Below, piece by piece: positions 1 to 7,900 of a stretch of 11,824 bases of DNA; the first letter of the stretch is position 1, and each line of letters opens with the position of its first letter. A program made the position numbers and the translations under genes. The stretch covers positions 1-11,824 of the forward strand of contig CAZGMJ010000106.1 of the NCBI GenBank assembly GCA_964526785.1, written 5' to 3'. The notes below the pieces were generated by a model. It saw only the letters and a program-made list of their open reading frames with translations. It was not told where the DNA came from and did not search any database. The DNA comes from CAZGMJ01 sp964526785. Lineage in GTDB: Bacteria > Planctomycetota > Phycisphaerae > Sedimentisphaerales > Anaerobacaceae.

Positions 1-29
1 AGGAGGATCGGAAACGCTAACGAGTTGTC

Positions 30-260
30 ATGCGGCGAAGCCGCTTAGTCCAAACGATGTATAACAAACGCAGTGCCGTCGAGCGAGTCAATAGTCGTCT
101 GGATGAATCGTTCGGCTTTGAAAAACACTTCATCCGCGGCATCAAGAAGATGAAGGTTCGCTGCGGCCTGGCTTTGATCGTGATGTTAGGCATGGCTTAT
201 GGCCGGGTAAAAGAAAAGCAATACGAGCATATGCGAAGTCTTGTGACTTCGGCCGCCTGA
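30..260 (+). pseudogene. C-terminal remnant of a DDE transposase (IS4/IS1182-like)
   Basis: This is the last 76 residues of an insertion-sequence transposase of the DDE (RNase H-fold) type, which cuts and joins DNA at element ends. It shows the YREK-like signature of the IS4 superfamily: Y11, R14 and E18 (in AVERVNSR), with D25 where K is usual. E18 would be the third catalytic acid. The VNSRLDESFGFEKH and MRSLV stretches near the end are typical of planctomycete and other IS transposases. The first two catalytic Asp residues would lie before the window. Reading upstream in the same frame meets TAA at 18-20, after codons reading EDRKR, so the gene may carry a nonsense mutation, or an upstream frame may join by frameshift. 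The ATG at 30 is unlikely to be a true start. Family is fairly sure; subfamily is not. Confidence 0.7.
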
Positions 261-266
261 GTCAAG
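240..266 (+). terminator. Imperfect hairpin over the transposase stop codon
   Basis: CTTG-ACT (240-243 and 246-248, with two bulged bases) can pair with AGTCAAG (260-266) around an 11-nt loop. It overlaps the transposase stop (258-260) and has no U-run after it. It could be a weak transcript end or part of the element end. The left end of the element is outside the window, so terminal repeats cannot be matched. Confidence 0.25.
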
Positions 267-580
267 AAATCAAAAGCCTTACACCAGACAACAGAGTCGC
301 CCTCTGCGCTCGGACGGTCGTCAGAGAGGAAAACCCGCCAAAACAACGCCACGGCCGCCTCGTTGACGCCGGAGAATCACCCTCAAAACCGTCAGAATCC
401 GCCGTCAAGAACCACCAAACGCCAGACCAGTCCCAAAACATCAACAAGCTGAATGCCTCGAAACAGCAACCGCCGAAAATGCTGTTGCAAAACGCAGAAC
501 GAACACTATAATACGCGTTTCCGTATGAAATCCGTTTCGTCGAGAACGCCAATTGTACAGACAGCCTAAGGGAGAACCTT
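261..580. other. Intergenic region, A/C-rich on the plus strand
   Basis: About 320 bases without a supported gene. The stretch 400-500 is strikingly poor in G and T on the plus strand. An imperfect inverted repeat (GACGCCGGA at about 364 against TCCGCCGTC at about 396) is present, with no T-run. A 96-codon frame is open on the minus strand (262-552), but its product resembles nothing I know and it has no clear ribosome site. The right end carries the promoter and ribosome site of the next gene. Part of this DNA may be the non-coding end of the insertion sequence. Confidence 0.5.
485..512 (+). promoter_or_regulatory. Sigma70-type promoter for the TPR/alpha-CTD gene
   Basis: A perfect -10 box TATAAT (507-512) lies 16 bp after TTGCAA (485-490), which matches the -35 consensus at four of six positions. 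Transcription would start near 519, giving a leader of about 60 nt before the ATG at 581. A good ribosome site, AGGGAG (569-574), sits 6 nt from that ATG. Because the next two genes follow with almost no gap, this promoter probably drives the TPR gene, the spoIID-like gene and tgt together. Confidence 0.6.
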
Positions 581-1897
581 ATGGAATCAACCGCTCAGTT
601 ATGCGAAACTCTATTTGCCGACGAACTGCCGTCTCTGGACGACCTGAAGAAACTGGCCGAACAAGTCCATTCCAACGAAAGCACCACCCTGGCCTTCGCC
701 GAAGAGGTCGAATCGCAGGCGTCGAGTTCCGCCCAGAAAGCCCTGCTCGGCTGCGGCATAGGCTACTTCATCCTGGGCCGTTACGAAGAAGCCGTCGACA
801 AACTCAGCAAGGCCAAGGACTCCAAAGAGAAGTTCATCTACCTTGCCAAATCGCTCCGTCAGACCGGCGAATACGACCAGGCCGTCAAAGCACTCGAAGA
901 CAGTCTCGCCCACGACGCTGATGCCCTGCTTGTCGCCCTGGAAAAGGCCGCCACGCACCGCCGGGCCGGCGATTTCGACGCCGCCGCGAATGAACTCAAG
1001 AGCGTCGGCAACTTCGAGAACGTCAGCGCCGAGTATCACTATCAACTGGCCCGCCTCCAGGAGGTCCAGGGACAGTACAGCGACGCAGTGGACAACTACT
1101 CGACCGCCCTGGAACTGGCCGCCAACCATCTCGATGCCATGTTCCGTCTGGCTTATCGCTGCGACCTGTCCGGCGACGATGAGGCCGCTATCGAATACTA
1201 CAAAAGGGTCATCGCCCAGAGCCCCGTCCATGTCAACGCCCTGTTGAACCTGGCCGTTCTTTACGAGGACGGCGGCAAGTTCGAGCGGGCCGGCCAGTGC
1301 GTCGACCTCGTCCTCGAATCGCACCCCAACCACGCCCGCGCCCGACTGTTCCAGAAGGACATCGAAAGCTCCAAGACGATGTTCTACGACGAGGAAAAGG
1401 AAAAGAAGCGGACCCGAAAGAATCAGATCCTCGAAACACCGATCTCCGATTTCGAACTGTCCGTGCGCAGCCGAAACTGCCTCAAGAAGATGGACATTCA
1501 CACGCTCGGCGACCTGCTCCGCATCAGCGAAACCGAACTGCTATCCTACAAGAACTTCGGCGAAACCTCGCTCCGCGAGATCAAGACCATACTCGAATCG
1601 AAGGGTCTTGAACTCGGCCAGGCCCTGGATGATGAGACCTTCGATCAGTCGCAGGCCATCGCTGAAGCCGAAGAACCCGATGAGAACGAGGGGCTGCTCA
1701 ACAAGCCGGTTACCGACCTGCAACTGTCCGTGCGTGCCCGCAAGTGCCTCCAGAAGCTCGACATCCGCACGATCGGCGATCTGACGCGAAAGACGGAGGC
1801 CGAACTGCTCGGCTGCAAGAACTTCGGCATGACCAGCCTCAATGAAATCCAGAAGGCTATCAACAATCTCGGCCTTTCGCTGCGAAGTCTGGACTGA
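581..1897 (+). CDS. TPR protein with two tandem RNA polymerase alpha-CTD-like domains
   Basis: This 438-residue protein has an N-terminal helical array of about six TPR-like repeats (residues ~50-265; for example GRYEEAVDKL, GEYDQAVKAL, GKFERAGQCV). A charged linker (~272-286, EEKEKKRTRK) follows. Two copies of the helix-hairpin-helix fold of the bacterial RNA polymerase alpha C-terminal domain come next (287-346 and 376-438), separated by an acidic spacer. Of the E. coli alpha-CTD DNA contacts (R265, N268, C269, G296, K298, S299, E302), copy 1 keeps R296, N299, C300, G327, S330 and E333. Copy 2 keeps R385, C389, G416, S419 and E422 but has K388 for Asn. Both have Thr where E. coli has K298. 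There is no alpha N-terminal assembly domain, so it is not rpoA. It may bind DNA or the transcription machinery while its TPRs bind a partner; the actual role is unknown. The start is supported by AGGGAG 6 nt upstream. Confidence 0.88.
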   Translation: MESTAQLCETLFADELPSLDDLKKLAEQVHSNESTTLAFAEEVESQASSSAQKALLGCGIGYFILGRYEEAVDKLSKAKDSKEKFIYLAKSLRQTGEYDQAVKALEDSLAHDADALLVALEKAATHRRAGDFDAAANELKSVGNFENVSAEYHYQLARLQEVQGQYSDAVDNYSTALELAANHLDAMFRLAYRCDLSGDDEAAIEYYKRVIAQSPVHVNALLNLAVLYEDGGKFERAGQCVDLVLESHPNHARARLFQKDIESSKTMFYDEEKEKKRTRKNQILETPISDFELSVRSRNCLKKMDIHTLGDLLRISETELLSYKNFGETSLREIKTILESKGLELGQALDDETFDQSQAIAEAEEPDENEGLLNKPVTDLQLSVRARKCLQKLDIRTIGDLTRKTEAELLGCKNFGMTSLNEIQKAINNLGLSLRSLD

Positions 1898-1913
1898 CAG
1901 ACACGAGCGCTGC

Positions 1914-3221
1914 ATGCCATCCCGCGCCGCCAACGCTGCTTCGGACAAACGAGCCGGACGTGTGCGCCGCACATTGATCGCGACCCTCGCAGCCGCCCTG
2001 CTCGCCGCGTTTCCCGGTTGCCGGCGCCGGGAACCCGTCCAGCCCACCCCGCAGATGGACGCCGCACCTGCATTCTGGATCAGAGTCCGCATCCTCAATG
2101 ACGTCAGTGACTGTACGCTCAGTATTCTCTCCACTTCCAGGCTCGTAAGCCACGTCGCCTCGACCTCCGAACCTATACACCTCGAACCCTTCGAAGAGCC
2201 TGCACCGCTGCGCATGCACCAGGGCAGGATCCGGATCGGCGACTTCCTCTTCCAGGATACGGAGTTGTCCATCTTTCCCGACGGCCCGCACATCTTCGAG
2301 CTTAACGGCCGGGACTATCGAGGCAATCTGCGCCTCATCCTCGACCCCGACGACAACACCTTCGATGCGATCAACTGGGTCCCGCTCGAACCATACCTGG
2401 CGGGCGTTATCGGCGCCGAAATGCCCGACTACTGGGAATCCGAAGCTCTGCAGGCCCAGGCCATCGCCGCCAGGACGTATTGCCTCTACATCAAAAACCG
2501 TTTCGGCGCCGGACGTCACTGGGACGTCGGCAAGACGCAGGCGCACCAGGTCTATCGCGGCATCGCCGCCGAATCCGCCCAGATATGGAACGCCGTAAAT
2601 CAGACCGGCGGCCAGGTGCTCGTGGCTGAGACGCACGATGGAGCAACAGACATATTCCCCGCCTATTACAGTTCCGTCTGCGGAGGACACACAGAGGACG
2701 CCGAAAAGGTCTTCGGCAAATCGACCCAGGCCATACCCGGCGTCCCGTGCCCGTACTGCGAGGATGTGGCCAGAAATGAGCTGTTCAACTGGCCCGAAGC
2801 CCAATACGGCAAGCGGGAAGTCTCCATGCGGCTGCAGCAAAGGTACCCGGTCCTGATGAACCTTCAGGAGATTGTTGACATCGTGCCGATCGAACAGAGT
2901 CACTACCAGGATTTCACACGGACAACGAAGTTCGAGCTCATTGGCTCGAGCGACCAGACCGACTGGCTCCGTGCCGAAGACCTCCGCCTCACCATCGACC
3001 CGACCGGGATGAAGATCAAGAGCGCCGCCTTTGAGATCGCGGATCTCGGCGCCCGCTGGGGATTTCGCTCGGGGCGAGGCTTCGGCCACGGCGTCGGCAT
3101 GTGTCAATGCGGGGCCCAGGGGATGGCAATGCTGGGCAGAACCGCCGAGCAGATTCTCGCACATTACTTCCCGAACTCCGAAATACGAAGCCTCTACGCT
3201 CCTCAAGATGAAACACTTTGA
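1914..3221 (+). CDS. SpoIID/LytB-type peptidoglycan lytic transglycosylase, probable lipoprotein
   Basis: A 435-residue SpoIID-family protein. Characterised SpoIID cuts glycan strands that have lost their stem peptides, working outside the membrane. The core runs from about residue 150 to 430: PLEPYLAGVIGAEMP contains the catalytic Glu (E169) and is followed by AQAIAARTYCLY. Next come CGGHTED (C256, H259, the likely metal-site region), a CPYC pair (C279, C282), and the closing GRGFGHGVGMCQCGAQGMA block (H392). Residues 16-36 form a basic then hydrophobic signal ending FPGC, so C36 may be lipidated, although Phe at -3 and Pro at -2 are unusual for a lipobox. I chose the ATG at 1914, 16 nt after the previous stop, because the longer frame from 1842 adds residues encoded inside the upstream gene and would bury the signal peptide. 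No good ribosome site is visible, so coupling to the upstream gene is likely. No sporulation genes are nearby, so general wall remodelling is the better guess. Confidence 0.88.
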   Translation: MPSRAANAASDKRAGRVRRTLIATLAAALLAAFPGCRRREPVQPTPQMDAAPAFWIRVRILNDVSDCTLSILSTSRLVSHVASTSEPIHLEPFEEPAPLRMHQGRIRIGDFLFQDTELSIFPDGPHIFELNGRDYRGNLRLILDPDDNTFDAINWVPLEPYLAGVIGAEMPDYWESEALQAQAIAARTYCLYIKNRFGAGRHWDVGKTQAHQVYRGIAAESAQIWNAVNQTGGQVLVAETHDGATDIFPAYYSSVCGGHTEDAEKVFGKSTQAIPGVPCPYCEDVARNELFNWPEAQYGKREVSMRLQQRYPVLMNLQEIVDIVPIEQSHYQDFTRTTKFELIGSSDQTDWLRAEDLRLTIDPTGMKIKSAAFEIADLGARWGFRSGRGFGHGVGMCQCGAQGMAMLGRTAEQILAHYFPNSEIRSLYAPQDETL

Positions 3222-4317
3222 ACTCACTCAACGCGACGCGCACTGCCCGGCTCGATGCGGGATACTCCATACCGCTCACGGCCGGGTTCGGACGCCCGCA
3301 TTCATGCCCATCGGCACGCTCGGCGCAGTTAAGGGTATCACGCCGTCACAAATCGAACGAACCGGGGCACAGATGCTACTGTCCAACACCTACCACCTGC
3401 TGCTGCGACCGGGGACCGATGTGGTCGAGCGAATCGGCGGCCTGCACAAACTGATGAGTTGGCCGCGGCCCATACTAACCGACAGCGGCGGCTACCAGGT
3501 GTTCTCCCTGGCCGCCCTGACAAAGATCGACGACGAGGGTGTCCAGTTCGCCAGCCACATCGACGGCGCCCCCATATACCTCAACGCTGAAAAAGCAACG
3601 GAAATACAGAACCGACTCGGGGCCGACGTGATCATGTGTTTCGACCAGTGCACACCCCACCCCTGCGATACCGACCTTCTGAAACAGGCCGTCGCCCGCA
3701 CGATTGCGTGGGCCGGGCGCTGCAAAGCCGCCCATCAGAACGACAAGCAGATGCTTTTCGGCATCGTACAGGGTGGTGTGGATCCGGATTTGCGGGCCCG
3801 CTGCGCCGCTGAACTGGTTGACATGGACTTCGACGGCTATGCGATCGGCGGACTCAGCGTCGGTGAGGGCCATGAAGCGATGATCGAGACAACCGAGCAC
3901 ACCACTCCCCTGTTGCCTGCGGACAAACCGCGATACCTCATGGGCGTGGGCATGCCGGCCGATATTATCGCCGCAGTCGCCGCCGGAGTGGACATGTTTG
4001 ACTGCGTCCTGCCCACGCGCAACGGCCGCAACGCATACGCTTTTACGAACGACGGGCCGCTGCGGCTGCGAAACAGTCGGCACATCACCTCGGCCGAACC
4101 CATTGAGGCCGACTGCGACTGCTATTGCTGCGAGCACTTCAGCCGGGCGGCCATCCGCCATTTCTTCAATGTCGGAGAAATGCTCGGCCCTATACTGCTC
4201 TCGCTCCACAACCTTCGCTTCTATCAGCGACTCATGGCCGACATCCACAGTCACATCAACAACGGTGATTTCGCGCAATGGGCCATCGAGCAAATAGCAC
4301 GCTATCGGTCATTCTAA
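3208..4317 (+). CDS. tgt: Queuine tRNA-ribosyltransferase (tRNA-guanine transglycosylase)
   Basis: A 369-residue enzyme that swaps guanine-34 of tRNAs for Asp, Asn, His and Tyr with preQ1, the committed step of queuosine formation on tRNA. Length is normal for bacterial Tgt. Conserved marks in order: NTYHLLLRPG, LTDSGGYQVFSL with the general acid/base D92, GIVQGG, YAIGGLSVGE, and FDCVLPTRNGRNA with the nucleophile D265. The zinc ligands are C303, C305, C308 and H334 (CDCYC plus LHNLRFY), matching the Zymomonas enzyme spacing. The ATG at 3208 gives the usual Tgt N-terminus (KHFELTQRDAHCPARCG). It lies inside the end of the preceding gene, a 14-nt overlap, with no clear ribosome site, which suggests translation coupled to that gene. 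No queA or preQ1 synthesis genes are in the window. The gene precedes yajC-secDF, as in many bacteria. Confidence 0.97.
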   Translation: MKHFELTQRDAHCPARCGILHTAHGRVRTPAFMPIGTLGAVKGITPSQIERTGAQMLLSNTYHLLLRPGTDVVERIGGLHKLMSWPRPILTDSGGYQVFSLAALTKIDDEGVQFASHIDGAPIYLNAEKATEIQNRLGADVIMCFDQCTPHPCDTDLLKQAVARTIAWAGRCKAAHQNDKQMLFGIVQGGVDPDLRARCAAELVDMDFDGYAIGGLSVGEGHEAMIETTEHTTPLLPADKPRYLMGVGMPADIIAAVAAGVDMFDCVLPTRNGRNAYAFTNDGPLRLRNSRHITSAEPIEADCDCYCCEHFSRAAIRHFFNVGEMLGPILLSLHNLRFYQRLMADIHSHINNGDFAQWAIEQIARYRSF

Positions 4318-4345
4318 ACACCAAAAGAGGATTTGATCTGCGAAA

Positions 4346-4363
4346 GTCAAATTCGAATTTGAC
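4346..4363. promoter_or_regulatory. Perfect 18-bp palindrome, candidate operator
   Basis: GTCAAATTCGAATTTGAC is identical to its reverse complement. It lies 62 nt before the yajC start and its right end covers the first five bases of the TTGACA -35 box (4359-4364). A dimeric regulator bound here would be placed to block or alter polymerase binding. It has no U-run, so it does not look like a terminator for tgt. Regulator unknown; function is inferred from symmetry and position only. Confidence 0.5.
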
Positions 4364-4385
4364 AATTCCAGTCATCCGCTATAGT
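4359..4385 (+). promoter_or_regulatory. Sigma70-type promoter for yajC-secDF
   Basis: Consensus -35 TTGACA (4359-4364) and TATAGT (4380-4385, five of six matches) are separated by 15 bp, a little short of the usual 17. TAGTGT at 4382-4387 gives 17 bp but a poorer match. It lies in the only sizeable gap of the plus-strand block. The ribosome site AAAGGGA (4412-4418) is 6 nt from the yajC ATG. Confidence 0.55.
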
Positions 4386-4424
4386 GTATTCCGATTACGC
4401 CGTAACTGTTGAAAGGGACAGAAG

Positions 4425-4856
4425 ATGGACAATATCTGGATAATAGCCCAGACAGACAATCAGACGGAATCACCTGGTATCACGTCCGAACCGGTCGAGC
4501 AGGAGAACAACACGGAATCCGGCACAAAAGTGCCTTCAGACCCGAATGCAGCCGGCGACAGCCCGAAGCGGCCCCCCAGCGCCTTCGGTCCTCACCAGTG
4601 GATATTCCTCGGACTGATGTTTGTGGTCATGTACTTTATTCTGTTTCGCGGTCCGAAGAAGAAACAGCAACAGCACAAGCAGATGGTGCAGGCGCTGGAG
4701 AAAAACGACAGAGTTCGCACGATTGGCGGTATTATCGGAACCGTCGTGGACGTCAAAGGCGATGAGATCACGCTGAAGATCGACGAGTCAAACAATACCA
4801 AAATAAAGGTTGTCACTTCAGCAATCGGCAAGAATCTGTCGAAAGAAAAGGCATAG
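4425..4856 (+). CDS. yajC: Preprotein translocase accessory subunit YajC
   Basis: A 143-residue YajC protein, the small membrane partner of SecDF in the Sec holotranslocon. It has one membrane segment (~58-75, QWIFLGLMFVVMYFILF) followed at once by the RGPKKKQQQHKQ basic stretch. Then comes the small beta domain (KNDRVRTIGGIIGTVVDVKGDEITLKID, 93-120). Compared with typical ~110-residue YajC, it has an extra ~55-residue N-terminal part rich in Asn, Gln, Glu, Ser, Thr and Pro with no hydrophobic stretch. From known YajC topology that part should face outward. The start is supported by AAAGGGA 6 nt upstream. Its own promoter precedes it and secDF follows after 68 nt, so the pair is probably co-transcribed. 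Confidence 0.95.
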   Translation: MDNIWIIAQTDNQTESPGITSEPVEQENNTESGTKVPSDPNAAGDSPKRPPSAFGPHQWIFLGLMFVVMYFILFRGPKKKQQQHKQMVQALEKNDRVRTIGGIIGTVVDVKGDEITLKIDESNNTKIKVVTSAIGKNLSKEKA

Positions 4857-4924
4857 CGAAGGCGCGGCGGTTTGTCCCGCAACGCGGCTTTTACCCTGAT
4901 AAGCAAGATGAATAGGAATCGGTC

Positions 4925-7900
4925 ATGAACAGGAACCTGGCTTGGAAGATCATTTTGACACTCGTTCTCGTGCTGGTAGCGGTCTGGACTCTCTACCCGC
5001 CCAACAAGACACTGAAGCCCGGCATCGATCTGGCCGGCGGCACCAGTCTCATCTACGAGATCGATACCCAGGACCTCAATCAGTCGGAGAAGCAGGACCT
5101 GGCCCAGAACATGATTACGGTTCTGCGGCGCCGAATCGACCCGGCCAACATCCAGAACCTGATTTGGCGGCCTCAGGGAAACACACGATTCGAAATTCAG
5201 ATGCCGCTGGCCAGTGCAGAAGCCAGACAGAAACGCCAGGCGTACGAAGAAGCGCTGCAGGATTTGCTCGATGAGAATGTCAACCGCGCCCTGGTCCTCA
5301 GATGGCTCAACGAACCGGAAGACAAGCGGTCCGCCAAGTTCCAGGAACTTGCCAGAAGCGATCCCAACCGGCTTGAAATACTCGAGAACCTCGCGGACGT
5401 CTACGACCGGCGCCAGCAATCGCAGCTGGAGAGAGACACGCTCGTCGAGAAACTTCGGGAAACCGAAGCGGAGATATCGTCGGCCGGCCTCGATGTCGAT
5501 CAGATCCGTCGCAACCGAGTCGCCTGGGCGAAACTCGATGATGCGGAATTACAGGCGAGAATCGAAGAAGTAGCCGATGCCAACGAGACAGTCAAAATCC
5601 TGAATGATTATGTCGAGACCTTCTCGCAATGGTCCGATGTGATGGACACGCTGACCAGACCGGACGAAGGTCTCAACGACAAATTCGAAGAGGCCAGACG
5701 CGCGCTGAATCGGCTGAACCTGACCGCCGATCAGATGCGGCTGGCACTGGAAATGGCGGAAGGTTCCTCCCGCCGCAAAGAAGCACTCGAGGAACTCAAA
5801 GAGAATTTCCCCAACCGCGTCGACCAGATCGAGCGGGTTGTGGCAACGTATGATGCGTACAGGCCCTTTAGAGGCAGACTCGATGATCCCAAGGACCTGC
5901 AGCGGATGCTCAAGGGTGCGGGCATTCTGGAGTTTCGGATCCTTCCCACGTACGGCCAGGGCGAACTCGACGCCGATCAGATCGACGCCTACATCCAGGC
6001 TCTCCAGGAGAAAGGCCCGACCTACGCATCGGACAACGATTACGTCTGGAAGGAAGTGGAAGACCCGCAGCAATGGCGTGCACGCGATGAATCCGGCAAT
6101 CCCACCATTCTGGCCCAGTTCGGGGAAAAGACCTATGTCCTGGCGAGCAACAAACCCGAAGAGTCACTTCTCCAGGGCGCGGGGTCCCGCAAATGGAAGT
6201 TGCAGAATGCCAAACCCACCAGCGACAGCATGGGCCGCAGAGCTATAGGTTTCATGCTCGACGAACGAGGCAAAAAACCGTTCGCCGACGTTACCGGTGA
6301 TAATATCGGCCGGCCTCTGTGCATTCTGCTCGACGACGTGGCCATTTCGGCGCCGAACGTTGAATCCCGAATTCTCGGCGACGGTATAATCACCGGCTCG
6401 TTCACGCAGACCGAAGTGCAGGACATGGTGAACAAGCTCAACGCCGGTTCGCTGCCGGCCCGTCTGATCGAGCAGCCGATCTCGGTAAATACCATCGGAC
6501 CGTCCATCGGTGCCGACAACCGCAATCAGGGCATTCGCGCCGGCTTCATCGGTCTGGTGGTAGTCATGGTCGTGATGCTTGGCTATTACCTGTTCGCGGG
6601 AGCCATCGCGGACGTCGCACTTGTGTTGAACATCCTGTTCGTACTGGCGATCATGGCGACCGTCCGTGCCACGTTCACCCTGCCCGGCATCGCAGGTATT
6701 ATTCTCACCATCGGTATGAGCGTCGACGCCAACGTACTGATCTTCGAGCGTATCCGCGAAGAACAGAAGAAAGGCTCTTCGCTGAGAATCGCGATAGGCA
6801 ACGGCTATCAACGGGCCTTTAGAACCATCTTCGACGCCAACCTGACCACCTTCATCACCGCCGCCATTCTCTATTGGGTGGCCTCCGAAGAAATCAAGGG
6901 CTTCGCGATCGTGCTGATGCTCGGTATCGCATCGAGTATGTTTACCGCCCTGTTCGTCACGCGGATCGTCTTCGACTGGCTGCTCTCGCGAAGATTGATC
7001 AAAGATCGCCTGGCTATGCTCACCCTCATACACAATCCAACCGTTGACTGGATGCGACTGAGACCCGTTTTCATGACGATCTCGGCCGTGTTGATCGCGG
7101 GCGGACTGTTCGTATTCTTCACGCGGGACAACGAAAAGAACAACAAATACGACATTGAGTTCACCGGCGGCACGAACGTGCAGATCAATCTCAAACAGGA
7201 TGTCGAACTGACCCGTCAGCAGGTGGAAGACCAGATACAGCAGGTCGGGCTGGAGGTGAATAACCCCGCCCTGGCGGCGGCCAATGTGTACAGTGTGGGC
7301 GAACCCTACGCTGAAAAAGAAGGCGAAAACCTCTATCGTCAATATGAGATCAACACGACCGAAACCAATGAGACGCGTGCGACGATTACGCTGGCGGAAG
7401 GGACGCAGATGGCGGCAACCGATGTGGCCGCGAAGATCAGGGATACGCTGGACAAAGGACGTTTCGGCGGCAGACTCAGCGGCCTCAGGGTCGAACAGGA
7501 TCCCAACAATGCCAGCGCGTTTATGATATCGACCAGCCAGATGAATCGGTCGCTGGTTCGCGATGTCATTGAGACGGCATTCCCTGACGCCGAGATATCC
7601 GAACTCCGCGTCGATGAAGTCGTCAACAATGCCATCGTCAGTGCTTTTGGCGATAAACTCGAAATCCAGCAGGATCTTGAGCCCAATGTCGCTGCGACCG
7701 AGAGGATTACGGAGAAGATCATCGAGGATTATCCGGAACTGAGCGACTATCTGGGCGGAGTCAGGATCGTTACCGAACTGGGGCGCGATACCACCGTCGC
7801 CGAATTGGAGAAGAGATTCAGCGACCTGCGATTCAAGCCCGAGTCGCGCGATCTGACGTGGTACGATTATACGCTTCTTGATCCGCAACTCGATCCGCTG

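Noticed and set aside
262..552. Possible small gene (96 codons) on the minus strand
   Set aside because: Unusual composition with many Trp, Phe and Cys, no ribosome site, overlaps the plus-strand promoter, and matches no family I know.
611..1501. Open frame (296 codons) on the minus strand
   Set aside because: It is antisense to the TPR/alpha-CTD gene and low in complexity, with no domain.
3120..3207. preQ1 riboswitch before tgt
   Set aside because: The sequence directly upstream is coding for the conserved end of the SpoIID-like protein, leaving no leader.
1860..3227. Long open frame (455 codons) on the minus strand
   Set aside because: It mirrors the SpoIID-like gene, which has clear catalytic motifs; the antisense product shows none.
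4857..4924. Promoter or attenuator between yajC and secDF
   Set aside because: TTGTCC and TGATAA are 19 bp apart and weak, and the GC hairpin there is interrupted; co-transcription from the yajC promoter is simpler.
6164..7888. Long open frame (574 codons) on the minus strand
   Set aside because: It lies wholly opposite secDF, whose product is clearly conserved, and its translation is His/Arg/Gly-rich without any recognisable family; it reflects codon bias.
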